Below are positions 8,088 to 15,756 of a DNA stretch of 23,218 nucleotides, one piece after another. The position numbers were made by a program, and so were the translations under genes. Origin of the DNA: Spirochaetia bacterium UBA6919 (GTDB lineage: Bacteria > Spirochaetota > UBA6919); NCBI GenBank assembly GCA_002450905.1, contig DKAT01000088.1, positions 63,964 through 87,181 on the forward strand. The letters are read 5' to 3'. Positions within the stretch are counted from its first letter, which is position 1. Each line of letters opens with the position of its first letter. Under the pieces are notes generated by a model. That model saw nothing but the letters and a program-made list of their open reading frames with translations, did not search any database and was not told the origin of the DNA.

Positions 8088-8207
8088 ATGAATATTATGT
8101 CCAATATAAGGTATGAGAATATTTGGAGTGGGGATCAGACGATTACAGAGTTATCTAATGCTGATTTGAATGACATATTCTACCTTTCAAAACTTGATAT
8201 CCTCTAG
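8088..8207 (+). CDS. Possible 39-residue small protein
   Basis: The ATG at 8088 lies 9 bases after AGGAG, and TATAAT at 8027-8032 could serve as a -10 about 55 bases upstream. The 39-codon frame ends at TAG 8205-8207. The peptide is hydrophilic (starts MNIMSNIRYENIW, includes ELSNADLNDIF) with no signal or membrane segment. It could be a genuine small gene or the 5' remnant of a lost one. Support is only the Shine-Dalgarno site and frame. Confidence 0.3.
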   Translation: MNIMSNIRYENIWSGDQTITELSNADLNDIFYLSKLDIL

Positions 8208-8294
8208 GATAAAAATAATTCCTGATCGAACACGTCATGTAATACGGTATAGAAAAAAATGTTTATATATTCATAATTCACATTACTAATCAAC

Positions 8295-8321
8295 ATCGGA
8301 ATCAAAATTTTTAATTCCGAT
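8295..8321. repeat. 27-bp near-perfect palindrome
   Basis: ATCGGAAT (8295-8302) and ATTCCGAT (8314-8321) are perfect inverted arms. The centre is nearly self-complementary too (AAAATTTTT), leaving only a C/A mismatch and the middle base unpaired. It lies 65 bases past the kinase stop codon. With no T-run on either strand it resembles a protein-binding palindrome more than an intrinsic terminator. Confidence 0.5.
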
Positions 8322-8385
8322 ACTGGTTCGTTTCAATGGCTTTGAGTTGATATTGTAATTAGTAAATAATTTTAGAGTTATTGGA

Positions 8386-10008
8386 TTAATAAATAATTTT
8401 ATATGGATGTGTTAGAATATCTTCGATGATAATGTCGAGTTGATTAAAATTGATGGGTTTCTCAATAAATTCATAAAAACCTGCATAGAGTGCAGCCTTT
8501 CTATCTTCTTCAAAGGCTTTGACAGTTACGGCTATTATGGGAATATTCTTCGTGAGAGGCTGGATACGTAGTTTTGCCAAGACTTCATAACCATTTGTGT
8601 CTGCCAAACTGATATCTAGTAATATCAGGTCAGGAATCTGCCTTAGTGCTTGTTCTATTCCCTGGTAACCAGTTTGTTCAGAGAGAAAATTAACATTCGA
8701 TTTTTTTCTAAAATAATTATCTATGAGGTGAATGCTTTCAATATCGTCTTCAATATATAATATTTTATAAGTCTTATCAGGTAGTCCGATATAGTTTTGA
8801 TTATATTCTGAAGCATTGTAAATTAATGGGGTACAATTGATATCCTCATAAGGATTTGATGCTGTGTCTAATTCCACCCAGAATGTTGATCCCTTGTTAA
8901 CTTTGCTCTCAAGACCAAGACTTCCACCCATGAGTTCAACATATTTTTTTACAAGGGTAAGTCCAATGCCTGTTCCAGGTTTACCAGATTTCTCCTTGCC
9001 CAGACGATTAAATGGTTCATATATACGTTGATGATTATCTTCACTGATTCCATATCCCTGGTCTGTAATATTAATCCTGATACGATTTTTTTTGCCCCTG
9101 GTGTAATGAGTGTCTATTGTAATTATTCCTCCAGGTCGATTGAATTCAATAGCATTGTTTAATAAGTGATATATAACCTGATTTAGTCTTTGTTCATCTG
9201 CTATAACGTATAAATCCGGAGTATCTATTTTATTTTCGATCTGTTGATAGGAGTAATCTTTGATGGGACGTATTAATTGAATGTTATCCTGAATGACTTT
9301 ATTTAAGGAAACGGGTTTCAGGTGTATATAGATATTTCTAAACAAGATTTGGGAGAGATCGAGAATATCATTAATAAGTTGGAGGAGATTTTTTCCTGAT
9401 TTTAGAATAACTTCCACATATTCTTTTTGAAAAGATGTGAGATCTTCTTTTTCGAGGAGTTGTGCAAATCCAAGTATACCATTTAAGGGAGTACGTAATT
9501 CATGGCTCATATGGGTTAAAAAATCTGTCTTGACCCGATTTGCTTGTTCAGCTGACTCTTTTGCCTTGATCAATTCTAATTCATATTTTTTACGATCAGT
9601 GATATCCTGCACTGTTCCAATGAGATGAACAGGATTACCATGGTCATCAAACGTGGGAATAGCTTCTTCATGTACCCATTTTTCAGTACCATCCGGCAGA
9701 ATAATTCGATGGTCAATGGAATGCTTCATTTTTTTTGAAAATGCGTTTTCTTCTGAGGATTTAATTCTTTCTATATCTTCAGGATGGATAGTTTCAAGGA
9801 ATCGTTCATAGGTTGGTTCAAATTCACCTGGTATTCTTCCAAATATATGATATATTTCATCTGACCACTCTAGTTTGCCAGAGGGTACATCCCATGTCCA
9901 GTGTCCCATTTTTGCGATGTGTTGTGCTTCTTTGAGGTGCTGTTCTTTGATACGAAGATTTTCTTCAATCAATTTCTGATCGGAGATATCTTGTGCCACT
10001 CCAATCAT
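8386..10008 (-). CDS. Hybrid histidine kinase, C-terminal part (PAS-HisKA-HATPase-REC)
   Basis: This 540-residue open frame holds the catalytic part of a sensor kinase. It opens with the end of a PAS domain, then a complete PAS/PAC (residues about 35-138; HPEDIERI, LPDGTEKWV, VQDITDRK). The HisKA box FLTHMSHELRTPLNG has phospho-acceptor His169. The HATPase_c domain shows N-box LLNNAIEFN, DQGYGIS and GTGIGLTLVKKYVELMGG. A C-terminal receiver (about 414-535) has acidic pocket EDD, phospho-acceptor Asp465 (LILLDISLAD) and Lys518 (EKP). All catalytic motifs are intact. The ATG at 10008 is probably not the original start: the frame stays open upstream for 51 codons and joins 10154-10732 if one base is removed near 10162. 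The intact protein would be about 781 residues, cytosolic and without membrane segments. Confidence 0.9.
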   Translation of the reverse strand: MIGVAQDISDQKLIEENLRIKEQHLKEAQHIAKMGHWTWDVPSGKLEWSDEIYHIFGRIPGEFEPTYERFLETIHPEDIERIKSSEENAFSKKMKHSIDHRIILPDGTEKWVHEEAIPTFDDHGNPVHLIGTVQDITDRKKYELELIKAKESAEQANRVKTDFLTHMSHELRTPLNGILGFAQLLEKEDLTSFQKEYVEVILKSGKNLLQLINDILDLSQILFRNIYIHLKPVSLNKVIQDNIQLIRPIKDYSYQQIENKIDTPDLYVIADEQRLNQVIYHLLNNAIEFNRPGGIITIDTHYTRGKKNRIRINITDQGYGISEDNHQRIYEPFNRLGKEKSGKPGTGIGLTLVKKYVELMGGSLGLESKVNKGSTFWVELDTASNPYEDINCTPLIYNASEYNQNYIGLPDKTYKILYIEDDIESIHLIDNYFRKKSNVNFLSEQTGYQGIEQALRQIPDLILLDISLADTNGYEVLAKLRIQPLTKNIPIIAVTVKAFEEDRKAALYAGFYEFIEKPINFNQLDIIIEDILTHPYKIIY

Positions 10009-10153
10009 GTGAAGGGGGCTTCCCTGTTCATCCCGAATAACATCTCCTGTTTCTCTGATCCAACGAATAGTGCCATCGGGCCAAACGACACGGTGATGAA
10101 TATCATAATTTTTTCTATCATAGACGCAGGCTCTGACAGATTTCTGAACTATA

Positions 10154-10732
10154 TCACGATCGTTCGGGGTGTACTGCGGCTATGAAATTATCGTAGGTGG
10201 TTTCAATTTCTTTATTTTCATAACCAATGAGAGGTCCAATCTGCTCAGACCAGTAAAGCTCATTTGTCTGGATATTCCAGTCCCATGTGCCAATTTTAGC
10301 GTGACGCTGACTGATTCGGTTTCGTATATCATTTAACCGAATCTTATTTTCTGAATCAATTTTCTCTGAGATATCAATTCCCAGCCCAACAAGATAGTGC
10401 TTTGAATCAATAATTTTTGATACGGCATTGAAATAATATGGTATTGTGGAATTATTTTTGAGAAGAAGATTGGCTTCAACATTGGCATTTCCTGTTTGAA
10501 AGCACTCTGCTATTTTGTTTGCCAATAAATTTTTATCGTTATCCAGAAAGAAATCCAGAGGGTGGATATATTTCATTTCATTGGAAGAATATCCCGTTAT
10601 GGTTTCTAAATTTTTATTCCATATGACAAATTGCAATTCTTCATTGACAACGTAAAATACCCCGGGAATAGCCTCCATCATGGCTTCAAGGAATTGTTCA
10701 TCTAGAATAAAATCATTCAGTTGTTTTGTCAT
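10154..10732 (-). CDS. Hybrid histidine kinase, N-terminal PAS part (frameshifted)
   Basis: The 192-residue frame contains a first PAS domain (residues about 13-125; AIPGVFYVVNEELQFVIWN, GYSSNEM, GLGIDISEK). It then has the front half of a second PAS (IGTWDWNIQTNELYWSEQIGPLIGYE). It stops abruptly after HPE-R-S at 10154, exactly where the PAS motif HPEDR should continue. Skipping one C on the coding strand (base 10162) gives HPE-DRDIVQKSV and completes the PAS/PAC domain in frame with the downstream kinase. This is therefore the 5' part of one gene. No signal peptide or membrane helix is present, so sensing is cytosolic. Confidence 0.85.
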   Translation of the reverse strand: MTKQLNDFILDEQFLEAMMEAIPGVFYVVNEELQFVIWNKNLETITGYSSNEMKYIHPLDFFLDNDKNLLANKIAECFQTGNANVEANLLLKNNSTIPYYFNAVSKIIDSKHYLVGLGIDISEKIDSENKIRLNDIRNRISQRHAKIGTWDWNIQTNELYWSEQIGPLIGYENKEIETTYDNFIAAVHPERS

Positions 10733-10861
10733 TGAAACTAAATTACTATTTGATTAAGATGATTTATTGAATATACTTAATAATATTGTTTATGAAAAGA
10801 AATATTTTATGAATGTAATGATTTGAAATGATATTTTCCGATTGTTGTTGTGATAAAGGAA

Positions 10862-10890
10862 TTGACATGTCAAAAAATATTTGTTAGATT
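10862..10890 (+). promoter_or_regulatory. Sigma70 promoter with palindromic -35 region
   Basis: A perfect TTGACA (10862-10867), a 17-base spacer and TAGATT (10885-10890) form a good promoter. It would start transcription near 10897, 60 bases before the membrane-protein gene. The -35 is embedded in the perfect 12-base palindrome TTGACATGTCAA (10862-10873), a possible repressor site. Confidence 0.6.
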
Positions 10891-10956
10891 AATGACATAT
10901 TTACTAAGCTATAAATAAAATTAGTAATCAAATATAATATATTATAAGGAAGATTT

Positions 10957-11487
10957 ATGATCAAAGAATTGTCTGAACAGTTTAAACCTGTACGCTGGGG
11001 CTTGCTGTTTTCTATATTGACACTGATATACGGCTTTGGACTTGGGATAACATTTGGTGTTGCAGAAGATAATATTAAGAAGAACTTAAAAGAGAAGGCT
11101 CAGACAGTATCTGAGAAATATTATCAGAAAAAAGAGGATATGGATAAGGTTTTAAAGAAGTCCTGGACATATTTTAAGAGGAGTCATCTTCATGCAGGGG
11201 GGCTTGGAGCAGGTTCCCTTGGTTTGATCATCCTCTTAGCCCTTATATATAGCGGATCAGGTCTTTTTAAAACTTTGGTTTCAATTGGAGTGGGGTTTGG
11301 TGGATTAGGCTATTCTGTATCCTGGATGATAGCAGGTCTTAATTCTCCTGGACTTGGAAGTACTTCAGCTGGAAAGCATTCCATCTTCTGGTTGAGTGGA
11401 CCATCTGCAATTTTTTGTTTAGCTGGAGTTTTAGTAATACTTGGGTTATTCATTTATAGCCAGTTTATTAAGAAGCCTGTAAGTTAA
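10957..11487 (+). CDS. Uncharacterised four-helix membrane protein
   Basis: This 176-residue protein has likely membrane helices at about 13-35, 82-98, 103-126 and 145-168. A charged, coiled-coil-like loop (about 36-76; EDNIKKNLKEKAQTVSEKYY) separates helix 1 from the rest. The second half is very rich in Gly, and helix 2 starts with FKRSHLHAGGLGAGSLG. The two histidines (77 and 79) at a membrane boundary could bind metal or heme, but I cannot assign a family. AAGGAAG precedes the ATG and a clear promoter lies 60 bases upstream. Its stop is 2 bases from the stop of the convergent lipoprotein gene. Confidence 0.82.
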   Translation: MIKELSEQFKPVRWGLLFSILTLIYGFGLGITFGVAEDNIKKNLKEKAQTVSEKYYQKKEDMDKVLKKSWTYFKRSHLHAGGLGAGSLGLIILLALIYSGSGLFKTLVSIGVGFGGLGYSVSWMIAGLNSPGLGSTSAGKHSIFWLSGPSAIFCLAGVLVILGLFIYSQFIKKPVS

Positions 11488-11489
11488 GA

Positions 11490-12464
11490 TTATTTCTTCT
11501 TTTTTGAGGCTAATTTTTTAATTTCATCGGCTGTAAGATTAATGGAAATCTGAGCTATTTTATTATTATCTTTAATATTAATTTTATTTACTAACTCCTG
11601 ATTGAAATTTTTTAAAAATCCTTTATACATATTTAATATTCCAACAATGGATTGAGCAACCTTATCCTGTCCAGTGATAATTGATAGGACAAGGGATAAA
11701 TTATTATTATTAATATTGGATTCTATGGTGAGATTATTAATTTGGTCTGCAACTTCTTTTTGGAAATTTCCCTTGGCAACTAATAATTGTTTTGCGGTGT
11801 CGTTGATATTAAATAATCCCCAGATAAAGTTATTTTTACGTAATTTTTTAATGTGGTTAATCATTTTTAGATTACTTTCAATTGATTTTCCCTTGCCGTT
11901 ATATAGATCGATAACTTGTTGTATATTTTGGTTTGCTGAAAATACAATAGTTTCATTATTTAAAAAAATGATATCACTAAATCCCTTGTTTGTTTTGATA
12001 TGGAGCACCTTGAATCCTGAAACTTCTTTCTGGTCAACCTTAACCCTTTTTTGTTTAATAAACTCCAATTTTAACTTCTTAATAATGGCATCCTGATCTT
12101 TTTGGTGCAATTCAAAATAGATTGTAGATGGACTTTTTTCAAAGTTTGTTTGGATATCTGGTAACCCAATAATCATTAATTTCACATCTTTTAATAGGTC
12201 AACACCCACTTCAGAAGCTTGTTTTTTGACATCCTGGAACTTCTTATCCTTGCTGAGTATATTATTAACCTCAGGATGACTTAATATCGTGCTAATATTT
12301 ATGGAAATGATATTTTTGGTATTCTCAGAAAAAACATTCAATCCCTTGATGGAACTTGATTTTTTAGTAGAAGTGTTTGTAGGAGTATTTTTTTTCTTTG
12401 AATCACAGGAAATAAGAATAAAAATGATAGTTATGATTGCAAATAGTTTTTGAAATATAGGCAT
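11490..12464 (-). CDS. Lipoprotein of unknown function
   Basis: The 324-residue protein begins with a type II signal peptide: a short basic start, hydrophobic core and lipobox LISC with Cys20 as the lipidated residue. The relaxed lipobox (Ile at -2, Ser at -1) is of the kind seen in spirochaetes. A Ser/Thr/Lys/Asn-rich tether (about 21-40) follows, then an alternating beta/alpha region starting NVFSENTKNIISINISTIL. The C-terminus is lysine-rich (KKLASKKKK). No catalytic motif is recognised. The layout is like lipoproteins of the DUF3352 sort but I cannot confirm that. The ATG follows GGGAG, and a promoter lies at 12496-12524. Confidence 0.82.
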   Translation of the reverse strand: MPIFQKLFAIITIIFILISCDSKKKNTPTNTSTKKSSSIKGLNVFSENTKNIISINISTILSHPEVNNILSKDKKFQDVKKQASEVGVDLLKDVKLMIIGLPDIQTNFEKSPSTIYFELHQKDQDAIIKKLKLEFIKQKRVKVDQKEVSGFKVLHIKTNKGFSDIIFLNNETIVFSANQNIQQVIDLYNGKGKSIESNLKMINHIKKLRKNNFIWGLFNINDTAKQLLVAKGNFQKEVADQINNLTIESNINNNNLSLVLSIITGQDKVAQSIVGILNMYKGFLKNFNQELVNKINIKDNNKIAQISINLTADEIKKLASKKKK

Positions 12465-12495
12465 AAAACACTCCCGAATTTTTAAGAATCATTTT

Positions 12496-12524
12496 AATAT
12501 GGTAAGAAGAGCTATAAAAGTCAA
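12496..12524 (-). promoter_or_regulatory. Probable sigma70 promoter for lipoprotein gene
   Basis: On the minus strand TTGACT (12519-12524) and CATATT (12496-12501) are 17 bases apart. Transcription would start near 12489, about 25 bases before the lipoprotein ATG. Confidence 0.45.
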
Positions 12525-12609
12525 CTATTTTATAAAATTATTAAAAAAATATTTTAATTATTCCATATTTTGAGTATTTTTTATAAGTTTCTTAATTAAT
12601 GATTAGAAT

Positions 12610-13851
12610 ATGACAAGATTACCATTTACGACATTTTCGCTTCCTGTCCCTGAGCTAAGGAGAGGATATTATTCTGCAGTCTATTTTTGGCGGGAGAAGA
12701 GGATATTGGAGCTTGAGGGAATTAGGCGAAGGGGTCTGATGCAGGTATTCAACAAGCTGGATGGGGCTACTGTTTGCGGAATTGATGAAGTACTGGCTAT
12801 TTTAAGACTCGGAACTGGGCATTGGAAGGATTATAAAAAGATGTATCCATTGTTTGATCATTATATTAAGGTCAAACAGGATATGAAATCAGCAAGTATA
12901 CGGAATGACTTTACAGAAATAAAAAAATTAACAGATATACAATGTGAATTACGGCATGATCTCAATAATTTATGGGTGGATACTCACAAAGATCTTGTTA
13001 TTCATGCACTGGAAGATGGTGATAGAAGCACCCCATTTGAAGCGGTTTTGACAATTGAAGGACAGGCTAGTGAATTTGCCCACCTTGAATCGATATATTT
13101 AGGTGTTCTTGCAAGGGGTACAAGGATTGCAACAAATACCCATGCAGTTGTTGGCGCTGGTAGGGGAAAGAAGGTATTATTTTTCGCTGATCGTTTTGAT
13201 AGATGGTCTAATCAGGTCTCTGATGGGTATGCTGCTATGAAATCCGGAGCTTATGGAGTAGCAACTGACGCAATGGGTGAATGGTGGGGAGTTAGCGGAC
13301 TTGGAACTATTCCACATGCTCTGATTGCCCTGTATAATGGAGACACTCCTTCTGCTGCTCTTGCATTTCACAAATACTATCCTGACGTTAAAACAATAGC
13401 ACTGGTTGATTTTCATAATGATTCAGTTAAAACAAGCCTTGATGTTGCTAATGCTTTTTCTAAACAAGGAATAAAACTGTGGGGTGTTCGTCTGGATACA
13501 TCAGAAACAATGGTTGATAAAAGTGTGATGGCAATGATTGGGCAGTTTAAGCCAACTGGTGTGTGTGCACCATTGGTTTATAGAGTGAGAGAAGCTCTTG
13601 ATAAAGAGGGTTATAATGATATTCAGATCGTCGTGTCAGGGGGATTTGATCCTGAGAAGATAACAAATTTTGAGAATAACAAAGTACCTGTAGATGTTTA
13701 TGGCGTAGGATCAGGTTTATTAAAAGGATCTAGTGATTATACTGCAGATATAGTTCTTGTAGATGGGAATCCTATGGCTAAGGCAGGAAGAAAATTTAAT
13801 CCAGATAGCAAATTAAAACTATTCAACTGGAATGAAATTGAGGAGTCCTAG
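12610..13851 (+). CDS. pncB: Nicotinate phosphoribosyltransferase
   Basis: This 413-residue enzyme makes nicotinate mononucleotide from nicotinic acid and PRPP with ATP hydrolysis (EC 6.3.4.21), the entry step of Preiss-Handler NAD salvage. Family signatures are ELRRGYYSAVYFWR near the N-terminus, LTIEGQASEFAHLESIYLGVLARGTRIATN, VLFFADRFDRW, SDGYAA and GTIPHALIA. C-terminal signatures are ALVDFHNDSV, LWGVRLDTSE, VSGGFDPEKI and DVYGVGSGL, a phosphate-binding end. Length is typical of this shorter bacterial/archaeal class. No Shine-Dalgarno is visible before the ATG, but the conserved N-terminus starts right after it, so the start is sound. It is followed one base after its stop by a DUF1223 gene, whose AGGAG lies inside the end of pncB. 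Confidence 0.95.
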   Translation: MTRLPFTTFSLPVPELRRGYYSAVYFWREKRILELEGIRRRGLMQVFNKLDGATVCGIDEVLAILRLGTGHWKDYKKMYPLFDHYIKVKQDMKSASIRNDFTEIKKLTDIQCELRHDLNNLWVDTHKDLVIHALEDGDRSTPFEAVLTIEGQASEFAHLESIYLGVLARGTRIATNTHAVVGAGRGKKVLFFADRFDRWSNQVSDGYAAMKSGAYGVATDAMGEWWGVSGLGTIPHALIALYNGDTPSAALAFHKYYPDVKTIALVDFHNDSVKTSLDVANAFSKQGIKLWGVRLDTSETMVDKSVMAMIGQFKPTGVCAPLVYRVREALDKEGYNDIQIVVSGGFDPEKITNFENNKVPVDVYGVGSGLLKGSSDYTADIVLVDGNPMAKAGRKFNPDSKLKLFNWNEIEES

Positions 13852-13852
13852 T

Positions 13853-14644
13853 ATGAAAAGAATAATATATATCATATTATTTAATTTATCCCTTCTGATC
13901 ATTGTTATGTCGGGAGTGTTATTTATACATTATTATGACACAACAACTGCAGCTGGGATGAATAAAAATTCTTTTGTGATACTGGAGTTATTTACATCGC
14001 AGGGCTGTTCAAGTTGTCCTGCTGCAGATAAAATATTAAATAATATTGCTGTAAAATCATATAAACATAAACAGCGAATTATAACATTGGAGTATCACGT
14101 AGATTATTGGAATAAATTAGGCTGGAAAGACCCCTTCAGTAAAAAGAAATTTACTAAACGACAGCAGAAATATGTGAATCGGTTTGATTTAAAATATCTT
14201 TACACCCCCCAAATCGTTATCAATGGTAAGTTTCAGATGAATGGATCTGATAAAGATAAGATAATTAAAACAATGCATAAAGAAATTCAAAAGGATTCAA
14301 ATGTTCAGATCATTTTATCTACAAGTAAGTTAAAAAATGGTAAGCAAATCAATATTAATTATTTTGCAAAAGGATCTACGACATTAAATCATATTAACTT
14401 CGCACTAGTAGAATCATCTATTAAAACGAAAATATTACGGGGTGAAAACAACGGAAGTATACTGGAACATCAAAGTGTCGTAAAGGAATTTAAAAAAGTC
14501 TTAATGGAAGATGGAGTGAAGGGTAGCATTCTATTAGATATCCCTGATAACGCTGTACCACAGAATTTATATCTTATTGCGTTCGTACAAAATCAAATTA
14601 CTCAAGAAATTATCGGTGCTGAAAGAAAAAAAATATTTGAATAA
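13853..14644 (+). CDS. DUF1223 family exported thioredoxin-like protein
   Basis: The 263-residue protein has an N-terminal membrane/signal segment (about 3-27). It then matches the DUF1223 pattern: VILELFTSQGCSSCPAAD with Cys52 and Cys55 (CSSC), LEYHVDYWNKLGWKDPF, and YTPQIVINGKFQMNGSD. The CxxC on a thioredoxin-like fold suggests a periplasmic redox function; no substrate is established for the family. An upstream in-frame ATG at 13832 would add seven residues. The ATG at 13853 is chosen because AGGAG (13841-13845) is 7 bases before it and the signal peptide then begins MKR. It is coupled to pncB, one base apart. Confidence 0.88.
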   Translation: MKRIIYIILFNLSLLIIVMSGVLFIHYYDTTTAAGMNKNSFVILELFTSQGCSSCPAADKILNNIAVKSYKHKQRIITLEYHVDYWNKLGWKDPFSKKKFTKRQQKYVNRFDLKYLYTPQIVINGKFQMNGSDKDKIIKTMHKEIQKDSNVQIILSTSKLKNGKQININYFAKGSTTLNHINFALVESSIKTKILRGENNGSILEHQSVVKEFKKVLMEDGVKGSILLDIPDNAVPQNLYLIAFVQNQITQEIIGAERKKIFE

Positions 14645-14660
14645 TAACGTGGGTTATTAT
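14641..14660 (+). other. AT-rich hairpin between DUF1223 and hydrolase genes
   Basis: ATAATAAC and GTTATTAT form a perfect 8-bp stem with a GTGG loop, starting at the DUF1223 stop codon. No strong T-run follows, so it may be a weak attenuator or mRNA-stabilising structure; a full terminator is unlikely. Confidence 0.35.
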
Positions 14661-14692
14661 GGTATATCTTTCCTATAAATTTGATTTATCTT

Positions 14693-15715
14693 ATGAATTA
14701 TTATAAAAATCCATTACCTATACCCAATCATTTCCAGAAACATAAGGTATCTGAGATTTGGAAAGTACCCTATCTAGATCACTCTCTATCTGCTGAAAAA
14801 TGGGCTATTGAACACAAAATATCTCCATCTCATCAAGATCACCAGAAGGTCTGCCTACTCATCATTGATCCACAAATAACATTCTGCATTCCAGGTTCAG
14901 AGCTCTATGTCGGTGGGAGATCAGGAATGGGCGCTGTAGAGGATAATCAGCGTCTCTGTGTATTTATATACAAAAACCTTCATAAAATCACTGATATTAT
15001 TGTAACAATGGATACTCACACGACGCATCAGATATTCCATCCTATATTTTTAATTAATAACAAAGGAGAACATCCGACTCCAGGGACAATGATTACGACT
15101 GAAGACATCGAAAACAACTTATGGAGAGTCAATCCAACCCTATCATATACAAATTACAGTTACACAGAGCAAGAACTACAAAAATATCTGATACACTATT
15201 CTAAAACTCTTACTCAAACAGGGAAATACTCTCTGATTACCTGGCCCTACCATTCTATACTGGGAGGAATAGGTCATGCCATTGTACCAGCAGTTGAGGA
15301 AGCAATATTCTTTCATGCCATAGCTCGTCAAAACCCTTACCACATTGAATTGAAGGGAATGAATCCTCTCACCGAAAACTATTCCATACTGAAACCAGAA
15401 GTTATGACCGATCACCTTGGAAAACCCATCGACAAATTAAATCAAATCCTCGTTAACCGCCTTCTAAATTATGATAAATTGATTATCACAGGTCAGGCAA
15501 AGAGCCATTGCGTATCTTGGACAATAGAAGATCTATACCAACAAATCAATAAGAAAGATCCCTCATTAACAAATAAAATATATCTTCTAAACGATTGCTC
15601 CAGCCCTGTAGTTATACCAAATATTATTGATTTCGCTGAATCCGCAGAACGATCATATCAATCATTTTCAGATAAAGGTTTCCATGTAGTGAATTCCCAT
15701 GAATTATCTCTCTAA
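14693..15715 (+). CDS. Nicotinamidase-like cysteine hydrolase (isochorismatase fold)
   Basis: With the ATG at 14693 this is a 340-residue protein. Triad candidates are Asp59 (LLIIDPQITF), Lys221 (HIELKGMNP) and Cys273 (GQAKSHCVSWT). The metal-site region is VTMDTHTTHQIFHP (Asp107, His109, with His112/His116). WPYHSILGGIGHA corresponds to the nicotinamidase W-P-H segment. Nicotinamidase turns nicotinamide into nicotinate, the substrate of the pncB product encoded upstream, so the linkage supports that role. It is much longer than PncA (about 200 residues), with an extra N-terminal segment and an insertion around residues 120-220. A TTG at 14681 would add four residues; neither start has a clear Shine-Dalgarno. 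Another amidohydrolase substrate is possible. Confidence 0.85.
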   Translation: MNYYKNPLPIPNHFQKHKVSEIWKVPYLDHSLSAEKWAIEHKISPSHQDHQKVCLLIIDPQITFCIPGSELYVGGRSGMGAVEDNQRLCVFIYKNLHKITDIIVTMDTHTTHQIFHPIFLINNKGEHPTPGTMITTEDIENNLWRVNPTLSYTNYSYTEQELQKYLIHYSKTLTQTGKYSLITWPYHSILGGIGHAIVPAVEEAIFFHAIARQNPYHIELKGMNPLTENYSILKPEVMTDHLGKPIDKLNQILVNRLLNYDKLIITGQAKSHCVSWTIEDLYQQINKKDPSLTNKIYLLNDCSSPVVIPNIIDFAESAERSYQSFSDKGFHVVNSHELSL

Positions 15716-15756
15716 TTGGAAATAATATCTCAATGCTCACGTTTTCTCTATCTACC

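Larger units (their letters stand above)
7770..8385. other. Large non-coding gap between amt and kinase gene
   Basis: This 616-base stretch contains the amt promoter region (7843-7882), a perfect TATAAT (8027-8032) without a good -35, a possible 39-residue ORF (8088-8207), and a 27-base palindrome (8295-8321). No tRNA or long ORF is seen. By eye the C-rich/G-poor plus strand to the left changes to G-rich on the right across this gap. Confidence 0.5.

Noticed and set aside
12604..12609. TAGAAT directly before the pncB ATG as a -10 box
   Set aside because: It would start transcription inside the coding sequence, and no fitting -35 is clear.
13832..13852. Upstream ATG for the DUF1223 gene
   Set aside because: It lies inside pncB with no ribosome binding site and puts extra polar residues before the signal peptide; the ATG at 13853 has AGGAG.
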